Origin: Sporosarcina sp. ACRSL
Lineage (GTDB): Bacteria; Bacillota; Bacilli; Bacillales_A; Planococcaceae
Length of the DNA stretch: 64,000 nt
Direction: 5' to 3'
Assembly (NCBI RefSeq): GCF_022346605.1
Contig: NZ_JAKRNT010000001.1
Location: 248,001 to 312,000 of the forward strand
Below the pieces are notes generated by a model. The model was not told the DNA's origin. It did not search any database and saw only the letters and a program-made list of their open reading frames with translations. Positions 26,813 through 36,739 of the stretch are shown here, piece after piece. Both the position numbers and the translations under genes were made by a program. The first letter of the stretch is position 1; every line of letters begins with the position of its first letter.

Positions 26813-27255
26813 GCATAAAAAGACGATTTGAAAAATGGTTCTACCTTGATGAAGAAGAGGAATTTCAGCAAGAACAGCCTGTCCGGGAACAACAACCCGT
26901 TCAAGAGCAGCAACCGAGAAGAGCGGTTTCACGTAAGCCGCAAATTGCCGAAACTCAACAATCCGGCAACGTAGTCAGCTTGCAGAGCATCCAGAAATCT
27001 TCAAAAGTCGTTCTGTTTGAACCGCGTGTCTATGCAGAAGCGCAGGATATTTCGGAGCATTTAAAGAATAAAAGAGCCGTTGTCGTCAATTTACAAAGGA
27101 TTGAGCGCGATCAAGGTATCCGTATCGTCGATTTCCTTAGCGGAACCGTCTACGCTCTTGGAGGTGACATTCAGCGGATTGGCACTGACATTTTCCTTTG
27201 TGTGCCGGAGAATGTCGAAGTGGCTGGAAGCATTTCCGATTTTTTTGAACGATAG
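26809..27255 (+). CDS. sepF: Cell division protein SepF
   Basis: SepF binds the FtsZ tail and membranes and assembles rings that shape the septum. The 148 residues have the N-terminal amphipathic membrane helix [13 protein letters not shown] and a Gln/Glu/Pro-rich linker with repeated QEQQP-type steps (about 18-50). The globular domain follows (about 62-148) with [14 protein letters not shown] and [16 protein letters not shown]. It overlaps yggS by 4 bp and so shares its promoter. The partner FtsZ, with a matching C-terminal peptide, is encoded 4.5 kb upstream. Confidence 0.95.
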   Translation: MSIKRRFEKWFYLDEEEEFQQEQPVREQQPVQEQQPRRAVSRKPQIAETQQSGNVVSLQSIQKSSKVVLFEPRVYAEAQDISEHLKNKRAVVVNLQRIERDQGIRIVDFLSGTVYALGGDIQRIGTDIFLCVPENVEVAGSISDFFER

Positions 27256-27274
27256 AAATGATTGAGGTGTACAA

Positions 27275-27571
27275 ATGGGATTAATAGAAATAATAACAAT
27301 GCTTTTTTCGCTCATATTAAGGGCGATCGATATTTACTTGATACTCCTCATTATATATATATTAATGTCGTGGGTACCTGCATCAAGGGAAACAAAGTTC
27401 GGCATTTTCTTAGGGAAAATTACTGAACCTTATTTAGGTTTTTTCCGTAAGTTTATTCCACCACTTGGAATGATCGATATTTCTCCGATCGTAGCTATCT
27501 TTGTATTGAATTATTTAATTTCTCGCGGTGTATTCGAAGTTTATCGATTGATCGTTACCTCACTCATGTGA
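27275..27571 (+). CDS. YggT family membrane protein (YlmG)
   Basis: A 98-residue membrane protein of the YggT family with two helices (about 5-30 and 68-92) flanking the conserved loop MSWVPASRETKFG and the segment TEPYLGFFRKFIPPLGMIDISPI. It has been linked to division and membrane organisation, but no biochemical activity is established. It lies 19 bp after sepF, as in other Bacillales. Its stop codon lies inside a strong hairpin terminator. Confidence 0.92.
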   Translation: MGLIEIITMLFSLILRAIDIYLILLIIYILMSWVPASRETKFGIFLGKITEPYLGFFRKFIPPLGMIDISPIVAIFVLNYLISRGVFEVYRLIVTSLM

Positions 27572-27579
27572 GGTTTTTT
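27558..27579 (+). terminator. Intrinsic terminator overlapping the yggT stop codon
   Basis: CCTCAC and GTGAGG pair around a TCAT loop and run straight into six T residues. The yggT TGA lies in the 3' arm, so a terminating ribosome would cover the hairpin. Confidence 0.8.
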
Positions 27580-27625
27580 CTATAAGGAACCTGCATAGGA
27601 TAGGGTTCTTAAGGAGTCGTTAACA

Positions 27626-28402
27626 ATGAATTCGATCATACAACATTTTAGAAAAGACGAGCAGCCTTTCATTGAAACAGTAATTGGGTGGACGCGTGAA
27701 GTGGAGGATACCTATTCTCCAAAGCTCACCGGCTTTCTTGACCCGAGGCAGATTTTCATTTTAGGATCCATCGTTAGAAGTTCAGGTTTGCAATTTGGAG
27801 TGAATGGCGCTTTCCTTGAGCCGGAACGTCAACGAGCATTAATTTACCCGGATTATTATGAACCTGAAGATGAGGATTACCAAGTGTCTGTTTTTACGGT
27901 AAGATATCCCGCGAAATTCATGACACTCGAGCATCGGGATATTTTAGGTTCCCTCATGGCGCTCGGCATCGACCGTTCGAAATTCGGTGATATCCGCTTG
28001 GAGGAAGATGTCGTTCAATTTGCTGCCGTAGAGGAAATGAAAGATTATCTCATCGCCAATTTGACGTCAATCGGCAAATCCAAAGTCCGGGTTGAAGAGC
28101 TCGGTTCCCAAGATGAACTGATTGTAAACAAGGAATCATGGAAGGAAGAGCTTCACACGATCAGCTCATTACGTCTGGACTCGCTAGTCGCTTCGTTATT
28201 GAATTGTCCACGTCAAAAAGCTGTTGCGCTTATTCAGAATGATAAAGTGAAAGTCAACCATGTGATCCGTGATCAGCAAGCGTTCGAAGTGAATGAATCT
28301 GATATCCTTTCGATTAGAGGTTCGGGCCGCTTCAAAATCATCTCGATTGAAGGACGGACCCGAAAAGACAAAATTCGATTGCTCGTTGGTAGGTTAGAAT
28401 GA
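27626..28402 (+). CDS. ylmH: S4-domain RNA-binding protein YlmH (RqcP2)
   Basis: YlmH binds ribosomes and RNA through an S4 domain and has been placed in ribosome-associated quality control, where it can support poly-alanine tailing with RqcH. The 258 residues comprise an N-terminal YlmH domain (about 1-170) and a C-terminal S4 domain with SLRLDSLVASLLNCPRQKA and NDKVKVNHVI near residues 185-215. It sits between yggT and divIVA as in most Firmicutes but after a terminator, so it needs its own promoter. rqcH lies about 17 kb away in this window. Confidence 0.92.
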   Translation: MNSIIQHFRKDEQPFIETVIGWTREVEDTYSPKLTGFLDPRQIFILGSIVRSSGLQFGVNGAFLEPERQRALIYPDYYEPEDEDYQVSVFTVRYPAKFMTLEHRDILGSLMALGIDRSKFGDIRLEEDVVQFAAVEEMKDYLIANLTSIGKSKVRVEELGSQDELIVNKESWKEELHTISSLRLDSLVASLLNCPRQKAVALIQNDKVKVNHVIRDQQAFEVNESDILSIRGSGRFKIISIEGRTRKDKIRLLVGRLE

Positions 28403-28452
28403 TTTTTCAGACAATCGGTCGAAAAACTGCTTTCTTATATGTGTAAGGCATG

Positions 28453-28458
28453 TATAAT
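28453..28458 (+). promoter_or_regulatory. Probable -10 box for divIVA
   Basis: A perfect TATAAT lies 38 bp before the divIVA start in the ylmH-divIVA gap. The matching -35 region at 17 bp is poor, so promoter strength is unclear. Confidence 0.4.
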
Positions 28459-28496
28459 AGGGAGTAGAAGATTTATTCGAAAGGGAGGAACAGTAG

Positions 28497-29003
28497 ATGG
28501 CATTGTCACCACTCGATATACATAACAAAGAGTTCAGCCGCGGCTTCCGTGGTTACGATGAAGATGAAGTGAACGAATTTCTAGAACAGATCATGAAAGA
28601 TTACGAAAACGTGCTCGAAGAAAATAAAGAGTTGAAAAACAGTTTAAAGGAAACAAAAGAAAAGGTTTCCCATTTCAATTCAATTGAAGAGACATTGCAG
28701 AAATCGATTTTAATTGCCCAGGAAGCTGCTGAAGATGTAAGACGCAACTCGATTCAGGAATCAAAGCTCATCGTTAAGGAAGCCGAGAAAAATGCAGATC
28801 GTATTGTAAATGAGGCACTGTCCCGTGCCCGCAAGATCGCTATGGAGATCGAGGATTTGAAAAAACAATCGAAAGTGTTTAGAAATCGTTTCCGTATGTT
28901 GATCGAAGCCCAGCTTGAAATGATCAAGACAGACGATTGGGAGAAACTGCTTGAATATGAGCCGGATACAGAGCATCTTGAATCAGCCGCAGATGTAGAA
29001 TGA
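28497..29003 (+). CDS. divIVA: Cell pole and septum protein DivIVA
   Basis: DivIVA recognises curved membrane at poles and septa and recruits MinJ and sporulation factors in Bacilli. The 168 residues start with the conserved lipid-binding module LSPLDIHNKEFSRGFRGYD, then DEVNEFLEQIMKDYE. Long coiled coils follow (about 30-70 and 85-150), with a short acidic end. AAAGGGAGGAA gives a strong ribosome site. Its own TATAAT lies upstream and the ileS T-box promoter begins just past its stop. Confidence 0.96.
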   Translation: MALSPLDIHNKEFSRGFRGYDEDEVNEFLEQIMKDYENVLEENKELKNSLKETKEKVSHFNSIEETLQKSILIAQEAAEDVRRNSIQESKLIVKEAEKNADRIVNEALSRARKIAMEIEDLKKQSKVFRNRFRMLIEAQLEMIKTDDWEKLLEYEPDTEHLESAADVE

Positions 29004-29011
29004 AGGGATGC

Positions 29012-29041
29012 TTGACATTCCATCTCGTTCTTACATATAAT
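29012..29041 (+). promoter_or_regulatory. SigA promoter for the ileS T-box transcript
   Basis: Perfect TTGACA and TATAAT boxes are spaced by 18 bp, starting 8 bp after the divIVA stop. They drive the T-box leader. Confidence 0.85.
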
Positions 29042-29049
29042 AATGACCA

Positions 29050-29294
29050 TATAAGCAGGAACAGGCGTTGAAAGAGAGAGTACTTTCCGAAATTCATGCA
29101 AAGCGAACCGGGGATGGTGTGAGCCCGGTCTGAAACGGAAACGAAAATCACTCCAGAGCCGGATTGACGAAAAGCAATCCCGGATACACCCCGTTATGGT
29201 GTTCTGAGAGGCAGTATGATGATTCATGCTGCAACTAGGGTGGTAACGCGAGAACAATTCCTCGTCCCTTTATTAGGGACGGGGATTTTTTATT
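29050..29294 (+). promoter_or_regulatory. Isoleucine T-box riboswitch
   Basis: The leader senses uncharged tRNA-Ile and controls ileS by antitermination. Visible parts are AGAGAGTA near 29075, the AGCGA and GGGG...TGTGAGCCC distal stem I elements (29101-29128), and a specifier ATC at 29147-29149 followed by a purine. The T-box core AGGGTGGTAACGCG lies at 29237-29250, and the terminator stem CGTCCCT/AGGGACG at 29263-29281 precedes a T-run. The TGGT in the T-box bulge pairs with the tRNA ACCA end, which fits the A73 discriminator of tRNA-Ile. The core reads GTAACGCG instead of the commoner GTACCGCG. Confidence 0.92.
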
Positions 29295-29312
29295 TCCAAA
29301 GGAGGAAACAGT

Positions 29313-32075
29313 ATGGATTACAAAGACACATTGCTTATGCCGAAAACCGAATTTCCAATGCGCGGCAACTTGCCAAACAAAGAACCCGAAATGCAAGCAA
29401 AATGGGATGAAATGAACATTTACGAAAAAGTACTAGATCGTACGGAAGGAAGACCTTTCTTCGTCCTTCATGACGGACCACCTTATGCGAACGGTGACCT
29501 TCATATGGGTCACGCCCTTAACAAAGTTCTAAAAGATATGATCGTTCGACATAAATCGATGACCGGGTTCCACGCTCCGTACGTACCGGGCTGGGATACA
29601 CACGGACTTCCAATCGAGCAAGCTCTCGTCAACAAAGGCGTTGACCGTAAAAAGCACTCCGTCGCAGAATTCAGAAAGATGTGTGAGGAATACGCATACA
29701 GCCAGATCGACAGCCAACGATCACAATTCAAACGAATCGGTGTACGAGGCAACTGGGAAAACCCATATATCACTTTGAAGCCAGAATTTGAAGCAAGACA
29801 AATTCAAGTATTCGGCGAAATGGCCAAAAAAGGCTATATTTACAAAGGACTGAAGCCAGTATACTGGTCTCCGTCAAGTGAATCGGCACTAGCTGAAGCG
29901 GAAATCGAATACAAGGATAAAAAATCTCCTTCCATCTACGTTGCATTTCCAATTAAAGATGGCCTAGGTGCAGTCGATGAGGATGTCCGCATCGTCATCT
30001 GGACGACGACTCCTTGGACAATTCCTGCAAACCTAGGAATTTCAGTTCATCCTGAATTCACATATGCGATTGTGAATGTAGAAGGTAGCAAGTTCTTGTT
30101 GGCAAAAGATCTCGTCGAGTTTGTTGCGAAAGAGATCGGTTGGGAATCATATGAAATTGTAAATGAACTAAAAGGATCCGAGTTGGATAAGGTCGTTGCC
30201 AAACATCCATTTTATGATCGCGACTCCCTCGTCATGTTGGGCGAGCACGTCACTGCAGAAGCAGGTACTGGCTGTGTCCATACTGCTCCAGGACACGGTG
30301 AAGACGACTTTTACGTATCGAAACAATACGGAATCGATGCGTTGTCACCAATCAATGACCGAGGCGTCATGACAGAAGAGGCTCCAGGTTTTGAAGGACT
30401 ATTTTATGAAGATGCAAATAAAGAAGTGACGAAAAAGTTGGATGAAGTAGGGGCTCTATTGAAACTTTCCTTCATCACACACTCGTATCCACATGATTGG
30501 CGTACAAAAAAACCTGTCATTTTCCGTGCGACAGCTCAATGGTTCGCGTCCATCGAATCATTCCGTAATGAATTGCTGGAAGCTATCCGCAATACGAAAT
30601 TCACACCTACTTGGGGTGAAACCCGTTTGTACAATATGGTGCGCGACCGTGGTGACTGGTGTATTTCACGTCAACGTGTATGGGGAGTTCCGATTCCGGT
30701 GTTTTATGCGGAAAATGGTGACGCGATCCTTACTGATGAAACGATTGCACATGTAGCAAGTCTGTTCAGAGAACACGGTTCGAATGTCTGGTTTGAATGG
30801 GAAGCGAAAGATCTGCTTCCAAAAGGTTTCAAGCATGAAGGCAGCCCGAATGGCCAATTTACAAAAGAGACGGATATTATGGACGTCTGGTTTGATTCCG
30901 GTTCAACGCACCAAGGTGTGTTAGAGGAAAGAGACGATCTCGTCTATCCGGCTGATTTGTATTTGGAAGGCTCCGACCAATACCGTGGTTGGTTCAACTC
31001 TTCCTTGACGACAAGTGTCGCCATCAATGGAATCGCTCCTTACAAAGGGCTATTAAGCCACGGATTCACGTTGGACGCCGAAGGACGTAAAATGAGTAAG
31101 TCGCTCGGCAACGTCATCGTGCCTGCAAAAGTGATGAACCAGCTTGGTGCGGATATCCTTCGTCTCTGGGTATCATCTGTTGACTACACAGCGGATGTCA
31201 GGGTATCCGATTCCAACTTTAAGCAAGTGTCGGAAGTATACCGGAAAATCCGGAACACACTCCGTTTCTTGCATGGTAACGTGGCAGATTTCAATCCGGC
31301 AACAGACCGTGTCGCATTCGAAAATATGCGTCCAATTGACCAATATGTCTATGTGAAGTTGCAAGATTTAATTAAAGAAGTCCTCGAAGCCTATGAGAAA
31401 TATGAATTCGCAGGTGTTTACCATGCAGTTAATAATTTCTGTACAGGTGAACTAAGCTCATTCTATCTTGACATTGCAAAAGACGTCGTTTATATCGAAG
31501 GAGTCGATCATTCACACCGTCGTGCAATGCAAACAGTCATGTACGATTCGCTTCTCGCATTGTTGAAACTATTGACGCCAATCATTCCGCATACGACGGA
31601 TGAACTATGGGCGTACCTTGAGCATGTCGAAGAGGAAAGCGTTCAACTTACCGACATGCCGCAAGCAGAAGACCTTGGAGAACGTGCGGACACTCTACGC
31701 AAGCGTTTCGGCCAATTAATGCTTGTGCGTGACGATGTATTGAAGGCTCTTGAAGAAGCACGGAATGCAAAAGTGATCGGTAAATCGCTTGAAGCGAAAG
31801 TGACAGTCGCATTGCCTGATAAGATGGCTGGCATTTTTGAAGCGAATGATATCGATTTTGCCCAATTCTTCATCGTCTCCAAATTCCAAGAAGGTGAAGA
31901 AGGACAATTGGCAACGGATGCACTTCAGCTTGATTACGCAACTGTTCTTGTGGAGAAAGCGGACGGCGAAAAATGTGACCGTTGCTGGACAATTTCTGAA
32001 TCTGTCGGCACAGACGCAGATCACCCATCCCTCTGCTCACGTTGCGCTGATGTCGTGAAAAAATACTATCAATAA
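29313..32075 (+). CDS. ileS: Isoleucyl-tRNA synthetase
   Basis: IleRS charges tRNA-Ile and edits misactivated valine. The 920 residues match the bacterial Gram-positive type. The HIGH motif is in [18 protein letters not shown] near residue 57, the editing (CP1) domain spans about 190-400 with [19 protein letters not shown], and KMSKS lies near 595 ([10 protein letters not shown]). The C-terminal zinc ribbon has CDRCW and CSRC. AAAGGAGGAAAC precedes the start. It is controlled by the T-box immediately upstream and followed by a terminator. Confidence 0.97.
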   Translation: MDYKDTLLMPKTEFPMRGNLPNKEPEMQAKWDEMNIYEKVLDRTEGRPFFVLHDGPPYANGDLHMGHALNKVLKDMIVRHKSMTGFHAPYVPGWDTHGLPIEQALVNKGVDRKKHSVAEFRKMCEEYAYSQIDSQRSQFKRIGVRGNWENPYITLKPEFEARQIQVFGEMAKKGYIYKGLKPVYWSPSSESALAEAEIEYKDKKSPSIYVAFPIKDGLGAVDEDVRIVIWTTTPWTIPANLGISVHPEFTYAIVNVEGSKFLLAKDLVEFVAKEIGWESYEIVNELKGSELDKVVAKHPFYDRDSLVMLGEHVTAEAGTGCVHTAPGHGEDDFYVSKQYGIDALSPINDRGVMTEEAPGFEGLFYEDANKEVTKKLDEVGALLKLSFITHSYPHDWRTKKPVIFRATAQWFASIESFRNELLEAIRNTKFTPTWGETRLYNMVRDRGDWCISRQRVWGVPIPVFYAENGDAILTDETIAHVASLFREHGSNVWFEWEAKDLLPKGFKHEGSPNGQFTKETDIMDVWFDSGSTHQGVLEERDDLVYPADLYLEGSDQYRGWFNSSLTTSVAINGIAPYKGLLSHGFTLDAEGRKMSKSLGNVIVPAKVMNQLGADILRLWVSSVDYTADVRVSDSNFKQVSEVYRKIRNTLRFLHGNVADFNPATDRVAFENMRPIDQYVYVKLQDLIKEVLEAYEKYEFAGVYHAVNNFCTGELSSFYLDIAKDVVYIEGVDHSHRRAMQTVMYDSLLALLKLLTPIIPHTTDELWAYLEHVEEESVQLTDMPQAEDLGERADTLRKRFGQLMLVRDDVLKALEEARNAKVIGKSLEAKVTVALPDKMAGIFEANDIDFAQFFIVSKFQEGEEGQLATDALQLDYATVLVEKADGEKCDRCWTISESVGTDADHPSLCSRCADVVKKYYQ

Positions 32076-32086
32076 TCGATTTGGTG

Positions 32087-32138
32087 AAGGCTGTTTGTAA
32101 CTGTGGCTGCGTCCCGGTTGCAACAGCCTTTTTCTTTT
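32087..32138 (+). terminator. Intrinsic terminator after ileS
   Basis: AAGGCTGTT pairs with AACAGCCTT, with a further GTAAC/GTTGC-type extension, and runs into TTTTTCTTTT. Confidence 0.75.
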
Positions 32139-32178
32139 ACTATAAATGCACACCAATTTCATGATTGCGATTGTTTTA

Positions 32179-32187
32179 TGGTAAAAT
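32179..32187 (+). promoter_or_regulatory. Possible extended -10 promoter for lspA
   Basis: TGGTAAAAT fits an extended -10 element (TGN plus TAAAAT) 33 bp before the lspA start; no convincing -35 box is seen. Confidence 0.35.
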
Positions 32188-32219
32188 GGAGCAGAAACTG
32201 TCGGACGGGGGTTTTTGGA

Positions 32220-32696
32220 TTGGTATTATATTATGGATTGGCGTTATTCTTAATTTTGCTCGATCAACTGACAAAATGGCTCGTTGTGCAAAACATGAAC
32301 CTCGGGGAGAGAATTCCGATAGCGGACCCTTATTTGGCATTACTGTCACATCGTAATAAAGGAGCCGCATGGGGAATGCTAGAAGGACAAATGTGGTTAT
32401 TTTATATTGTCACAATATTAGTCGTCGTCGGCATCATTTATTTTTTCCACAAGGAAGCGAAAGGCAGCAAATTGCTAAGTGTCAGCCTCATGTTTTTATT
32501 GGGCGGAGCGATTGGAAATTTCATTGATCGATTAATACGTAAGGAAGTAGTTGACTTCGTCGATGTTCTCATCCCAGTTATCAATTACGACTTTCCAATC
32601 TTCAACGTAGCGGACGCTGCATTGACGGTAGGTGTCGTCCTTCTGATCCTTCACGTTTTTATCGATGAAAAAAAGAACAAGAAAAAGGTGGCATAA
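32220..32696 (+). CDS. lspA: Lipoprotein signal peptidase (signal peptidase II)
   Basis: LspA is the membrane aspartic protease that cleaves signal peptides from prolipoproteins after lipid addition. From the TTG start it has 158 residues and four membrane helices. The conserved blocks are ILLDQLTKWLVV near residue 12, HRNKGAAWGML near 42, and the two catalytic aspartates in GNFIDRLIR near 100 and FNVADAALT near 128. The TTG is chosen because GGGGG lies 8 bp upstream and the N-terminus matches the family. A longer frame from 32103 would overlap the ileS terminator. It overlaps rluD by one base. Confidence 0.94.
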   Translation: MVLYYGLALFLILLDQLTKWLVVQNMNLGERIPIADPYLALLSHRNKGAAWGMLEGQMWLFYIVTILVVVGIIYFFHKEAKGSKLLSVSLMFLLGGAIGNFIDRLIRKEVVDFVDVLIPVINYDFPIFNVADAALTVGVVLLILHVFIDEKKNKKKVA

Positions 32697-33610
32697 TGGA
32701 ACCGTTCGAAATTGAAATAACAGATGAGCATGCAAATGACAGGATCGACAAAGTGCTTTCAACTATCAATCCTGATTGGTCCCGCACTCAAATCCAGCAA
32801 TGGGTGAAAGATGGGGCGGTTCTCGTGAACGATGGAACTGTCAAACAGAATTATAAAGTGAAAAGCGGAGATGTTATCCAAGTGACAGAGCCTGAACTTG
32901 AGGAGCTCGATATCGTTGCTGAAGATCTCGACTTGGAGATCGTCTATGAGGACCCGGACGTACTTGTAGTGAACAAGCCGCGAGGAATGGTTGTCCATCC
33001 TGCACCAGGACATACTACAGGCACGCTTGTCAATGGGTTGATGCATCAAGTAAAGGACCTTTCGGGAATAAACGGCGTCATGCGTCCTGGAATCGTCCAT
33101 CGGATTGACAAAGACACATCCGGTTTGCTCATGGTCGCTAAAAATGACCAAGCACACGTATCACTTGTTGATCAACTTGTCGAGAAATCTGTGACGCGCA
33201 TTTATACGGCGCTTGTTCATGGTCATATCCCTCATGATCAAGGGACGATTGACGCACCGATCGGAAGGGATCCGAAAGATCGGCAAAGTATGACCGTTAT
33301 CGATAAAGGCAAACATGCTGTTACACATTTTAAAGTGTTGGATCGTTTTGGTGATTTTACGTTAGTGGAATGCCGTCTGGAAACCGGAAGAACACACCAA
33401 ATACGTGTGCATATGAAATATATCGGTTATCCGCTAGCTGGGGATCCGAAATATGGACCAAGGAAAACAATCGATTTCAACGGACAAGCGTTGCATGCCG
33501 GTACAATCGGCTTTAAGCACCCGCGTTCCGGTGAATATCTTGAGTTCACACAACCATTGCCGGAAGACTTTAAAGCATTGCTTGAAAAATTACGTACCGA
33601 TAATCGTTGA
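32696..33610 (+). CDS. RluD-family rRNA pseudouridine synthase (YlyB)
   Basis: This enzyme converts uridines to pseudouridine, most likely in 23S rRNA helix 69 as RluD does. The 304 residues carry an N-terminal S4 domain (about 12-75) and a catalytic domain with the signature HRIDKDTSGLLMVAK near residue 137, in which Asp is the nucleophile. A further conserved segment is LETGRTHQIRVHM near 225. It overlaps lspA, a pairing conserved across Firmicutes (ylyB in B. subtilis). The -35 box of the pyr promoter overlaps its stop codon. Confidence 0.92.
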   Translation: MEPFEIEITDEHANDRIDKVLSTINPDWSRTQIQQWVKDGAVLVNDGTVKQNYKVKSGDVIQVTEPELEELDIVAEDLDLEIVYEDPDVLVVNKPRGMVVHPAPGHTTGTLVNGLMHQVKDLSGINGVMRPGIVHRIDKDTSGLLMVAKNDQAHVSLVDQLVEKSVTRIYTALVHGHIPHDQGTIDAPIGRDPKDRQSMTVIDKGKHAVTHFKVLDRFGDFTLVECRLETGRTHQIRVHMKYIGYPLAGDPKYGPRKTIDFNGQALHAGTIGFKHPRSGEYLEFTQPLPEDFKALLEKLRTDNR

Positions 33611-33635
33611 CAAAGTGAAATTGGCCAACTATACT
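33607..33635 (+). promoter_or_regulatory. SigA promoter of the pyr operon
   Basis: Perfect TTGACA and a TATACT box are separated by exactly 17 bp. The -35 box overlaps the rluD stop codon. Confidence 0.9.
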
Positions 33636-33665
33636 AAACAATGAAATGAATAGCGATACCTTTAA

Positions 33666-34352
<687 letters not shown>

Positions 34353-34378
34353 CATAGAGAATAGGGATTGAGAGAGAA

Positions 34379-35674
34379 ATGACGAATGACAACAAAGTGT
34401 TAGACGTACTCGATAAACCGGCTCCGGGGAGATGGCTTGCCCTCAGTTTGCAGCATATGTTTGCAATGTTCGGAGCAACGATCCTCGTACCGCAATTGGT
34501 TGGCTTGAGCCCAGCAATCGCTTTACTCACAAGTGGACTTGCGACGATCATCTTCGTTCTTGTCACAAGATTCAAAGTGCCCGCCTACTTAGGGTCATCG
34601 TTCGCTTTTATTGCACCGATTCAAGTGGCGACGAGCACAGGTGGCATCGGAAGCGCGATGATCGGAAGCATGTTTGTCGCCCTCGTGTATGCGCTTGTAT
34701 CATTGCTGATTTGGACGACGGGCTCAGGTTGGATTATGAAATTCCTTCCCCCAGTCGTAGTCGGACCGGTCATTATGGTTATCGGATTAGCGTTGGCACC
34801 AACGGCGGTGAGCATGGCGAGCACGATTGAAGTGAACGGGGTATCGGAATATAATTTACTGCATTTCTCGGCCGCAATTGTCACATTGGCTTCAGCAATT
34901 ATCTGTCTCATGTTCTTCCGAGGAGTAGTAAGTCTCATGCCTGTCCTGATTGGGATAATAGTAGGCTATGTATACTCTGCGGCAATTGGAATTCTGGACT
35001 TCACAAAAGTGCATGAAGCTGCGTGGTTTGAAATTCCAGAATTCTTGCTTCCCGGAATAGATTATGAGTTTGTCATCACTCCGACTTTGCTTGCAATCAT
35101 GGTTCCGATTTCAATCGTGACAATTTCAGAACATATCGGACACCAACTCGTACTCGGCCGCGTTGTGAATAAAGATTTCATTAAAGATCCTGGTTTGAAC
35201 AGGTCGCTATTGGGAGACGGACTCGGAACACTCATCAGTGGATTCCTCGGAGGCCCTCCGAAAACGACATACGGTGAAAACATTGGAGTCATGGCAATCA
35301 CACGTGTCTATAGCGTCTATGTCATCATTGGCGCAGCTGTATTTGCGATATTGTTCTCCTTCATTGGCAAGCTGATGGCAATTATCGCGACGATTCCGCA
35401 AGCGGTTCTTGGGGGCATATCCATATTGCTGTTCGGTATCATCGCTGCCTCCGGACTGAGAATGCTCGTCGATCACAAAGTCGATTTTGGGCAGCAACGA
35501 AACCTCGTCATCGCCTCGGTTATTCTCGTAATCGGAATCGGTGGCGCCTCAATCCATATTAGTGAAACATTCCAAGTAGGGGGAATGGCGCTTGCTGCAA
35601 TTGTAGGCGTACTTCTGAACTTGATTTTGCCAGGTAGGACAAATGATAGCTTGGCAGGAAGTGAAATAGAATAG
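34379..35674 (+). CDS. pyrP: Uracil permease
   Basis: This nucleobase:cation symporter (NCS2/UraA family) imports uracil across the membrane. The 431 residues form 12-14 helices. The N-terminal block LALSLQHMFAMFGATILVPQ is typical, the conserved SEHIGHQLVLG lies near residue 243, and the substrate motif GLGTLISGFLGGPPKTTYGENIG falls near 280-302. It follows pyrR by 26 bp, and the second PyrR attenuator lies downstream of it. That arrangement lets transporter expression differ from the biosynthetic genes. Confidence 0.95.
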   Translation: MTNDNKVLDVLDKPAPGRWLALSLQHMFAMFGATILVPQLVGLSPAIALLTSGLATIIFVLVTRFKVPAYLGSSFAFIAPIQVATSTGGIGSAMIGSMFVALVYALVSLLIWTTGSGWIMKFLPPVVVGPVIMVIGLALAPTAVSMASTIEVNGVSEYNLLHFSAAIVTLASAIICLMFFRGVVSLMPVLIGIIVGYVYSAAIGILDFTKVHEAAWFEIPEFLLPGIDYEFVITPTLLAIMVPISIVTISEHIGHQLVLGRVVNKDFIKDPGLNRSLLGDGLGTLISGFLGGPPKTTYGENIGVMAITRVYSVYVIIGAAVFAILFSFIGKLMAIIATIPQAVLGGISILLFGIIAASGLRMLVDHKVDFGQQRNLVIASVILVIGIGGASIHISETFQVGGMALAAIVGVLLNLILPGRTNDSLAGSEIE

Positions 35675-35689
35675 GAAGACCTTTTAACA

Positions 35690-35797
35690 TTGTACTGAGA
35701 GACAAGGAAAGGTTCGGTTGACAGACAGTCATTCAAAATGGATGACGGTTGTTTCGTCATGCCCAACTGGCCTTTCCATGAAGTGGAAAGGCTATTT
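35690..35797 (+). promoter_or_regulatory. PyrR-binding attenuator 2 (pyrP-pyrB gap)
   Basis: A divergent PyrR loop is visible: TTGTA and GACAA flank the hexaloop CTGAGA (35695-35700), which still fits CNGNGA. GGAAAGG at 35706-35712 can pair with CCTTTCC at 35771-35777 as antiterminator. The terminator is CCTTTCCA/TGGAAAGG (35771-35791) followed by a T-run. All three parts of the switch are therefore present even though the loop differs from the leader copy. Confidence 0.8.
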
Positions 35798-35824
35798 TTT
35801 ATCCAAACGGAAGGGGATTTTCAC

Positions 35825-36739
35825 ATGAAAAACCTATTATCAATGAAGGATCTAACAATCGAAGAAATTTCAGCTATTTTGGATCGCGCCGCAATGTTAA
35901 AAAGATATGGAATCCGGGCATTACCCCAAAAATATATGGTTAGCAATCTATTCTTTGAGCCTAGTACACGAACAAAAATGAGTTTTGAAGTGGCGGAGCG
36001 GAAATTGGGCCTTGAAACGATTCCCTTTGAAGCGGGTGCTTCAAGTGCAGTAAAGGGAGAGACGTTGTACGACACGCTCCGCACTCTTGAAGAAATCGGG
36101 TTGGATGCAGTTGTTATCAGACATCCCGAAGAGCGCTATTATGAGGACCTAATAGGAAAACTGAAAATGGCAATCATCAACGGCGGAGACGGCTCGGGTC
36201 AACATCCAACACAATCCTTACTTGACTTGTTTACGATAAAAGAAACACTCGGAGGTTTCAAAGGGCTCAATGTGCTCATCGCCGGTGACATTGCCCATAG
36301 TAGAGTTGCAAAGTCCAATGCAGATGCTCTTATAAAGCTTGGTGCAAATGTGAAATTCCTATGCCCTCCAGAGTGGGCAGGTGATTTTCCATACGTGAGT
36401 GACTGGGATGAAGTGATCTACACAAGCGATGTTGTCATGCTTCTCAGAGTTCAGCACGAAAGACATGATGGCAAAATGAGATTCACAAAGGAAGAATATC
36501 ACTTGAAATACGGACTGACAGTTGAGCGGGAAAGGGACATGAAGCCCGGATCGATCATCATGCATCCTGCACCGGTTAACCGTGATGTAGAAATAGCTGG
36601 GAGCCTTGTTGAATGCAATCGGTCAATGATTTACAAACAAGTTGAAAATGGTGTCTATATACGTGCGGCTATCTTAGAAACGATTTTACAAAAGGAGGAA
36701 TTGGCATGGGAAAGATCATCAAGAGTGCATATGTTTTGA
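35825..36739 (+). CDS. pyrB: Aspartate carbamoyltransferase catalytic subunit
   Basis: PyrB makes carbamoyl-aspartate, the committed step of UMP synthesis. The 304 residues contain the carbamoyl phosphate motif [20 protein letters not shown] near residue 43, the [12 protein letters not shown] block near 125 and the [11 protein letters not shown] region near 250. The start giving [10 protein letters not shown] is chosen from the family N-terminus; the longer frame begins inside the attenuator. It overlaps pyrC by 34 bp. No regulatory subunit gene is present, as in other Firmicutes. Confidence 0.97.
   Translation: MKNLLSMKDLTIEEISAILDRAAMLKRYGIRALPQKYMVSNLFFEPSTRTKMSFEVAERKLGLETIPFEAGASSAVKGETLYDTLRTLEEIGLDAVVIRHPEERYYEDLIGKLKMAIINGGDGSGQHPTQSLLDLFTIKETLGGFKGLNVLIAGDIAHSRVAKSNADALIKLGANVKFLCPPEWAGDFPYVSDWDEVIYTSDVVMLLRVQHERHDGKMRFTKEEYHLKYGLTVERERDMKPGSIIMHPAPVNRDVEIAGSLVECNRSMIYKQVENGVYIRAAILETILQKEELAWERSSRVHMF

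Noticed and set aside
29216-29410. Open frame across the T-box terminator into ileS
   Set aside because: It is explained by the T-box RNA and lies out of frame with ileS; no protein signal.
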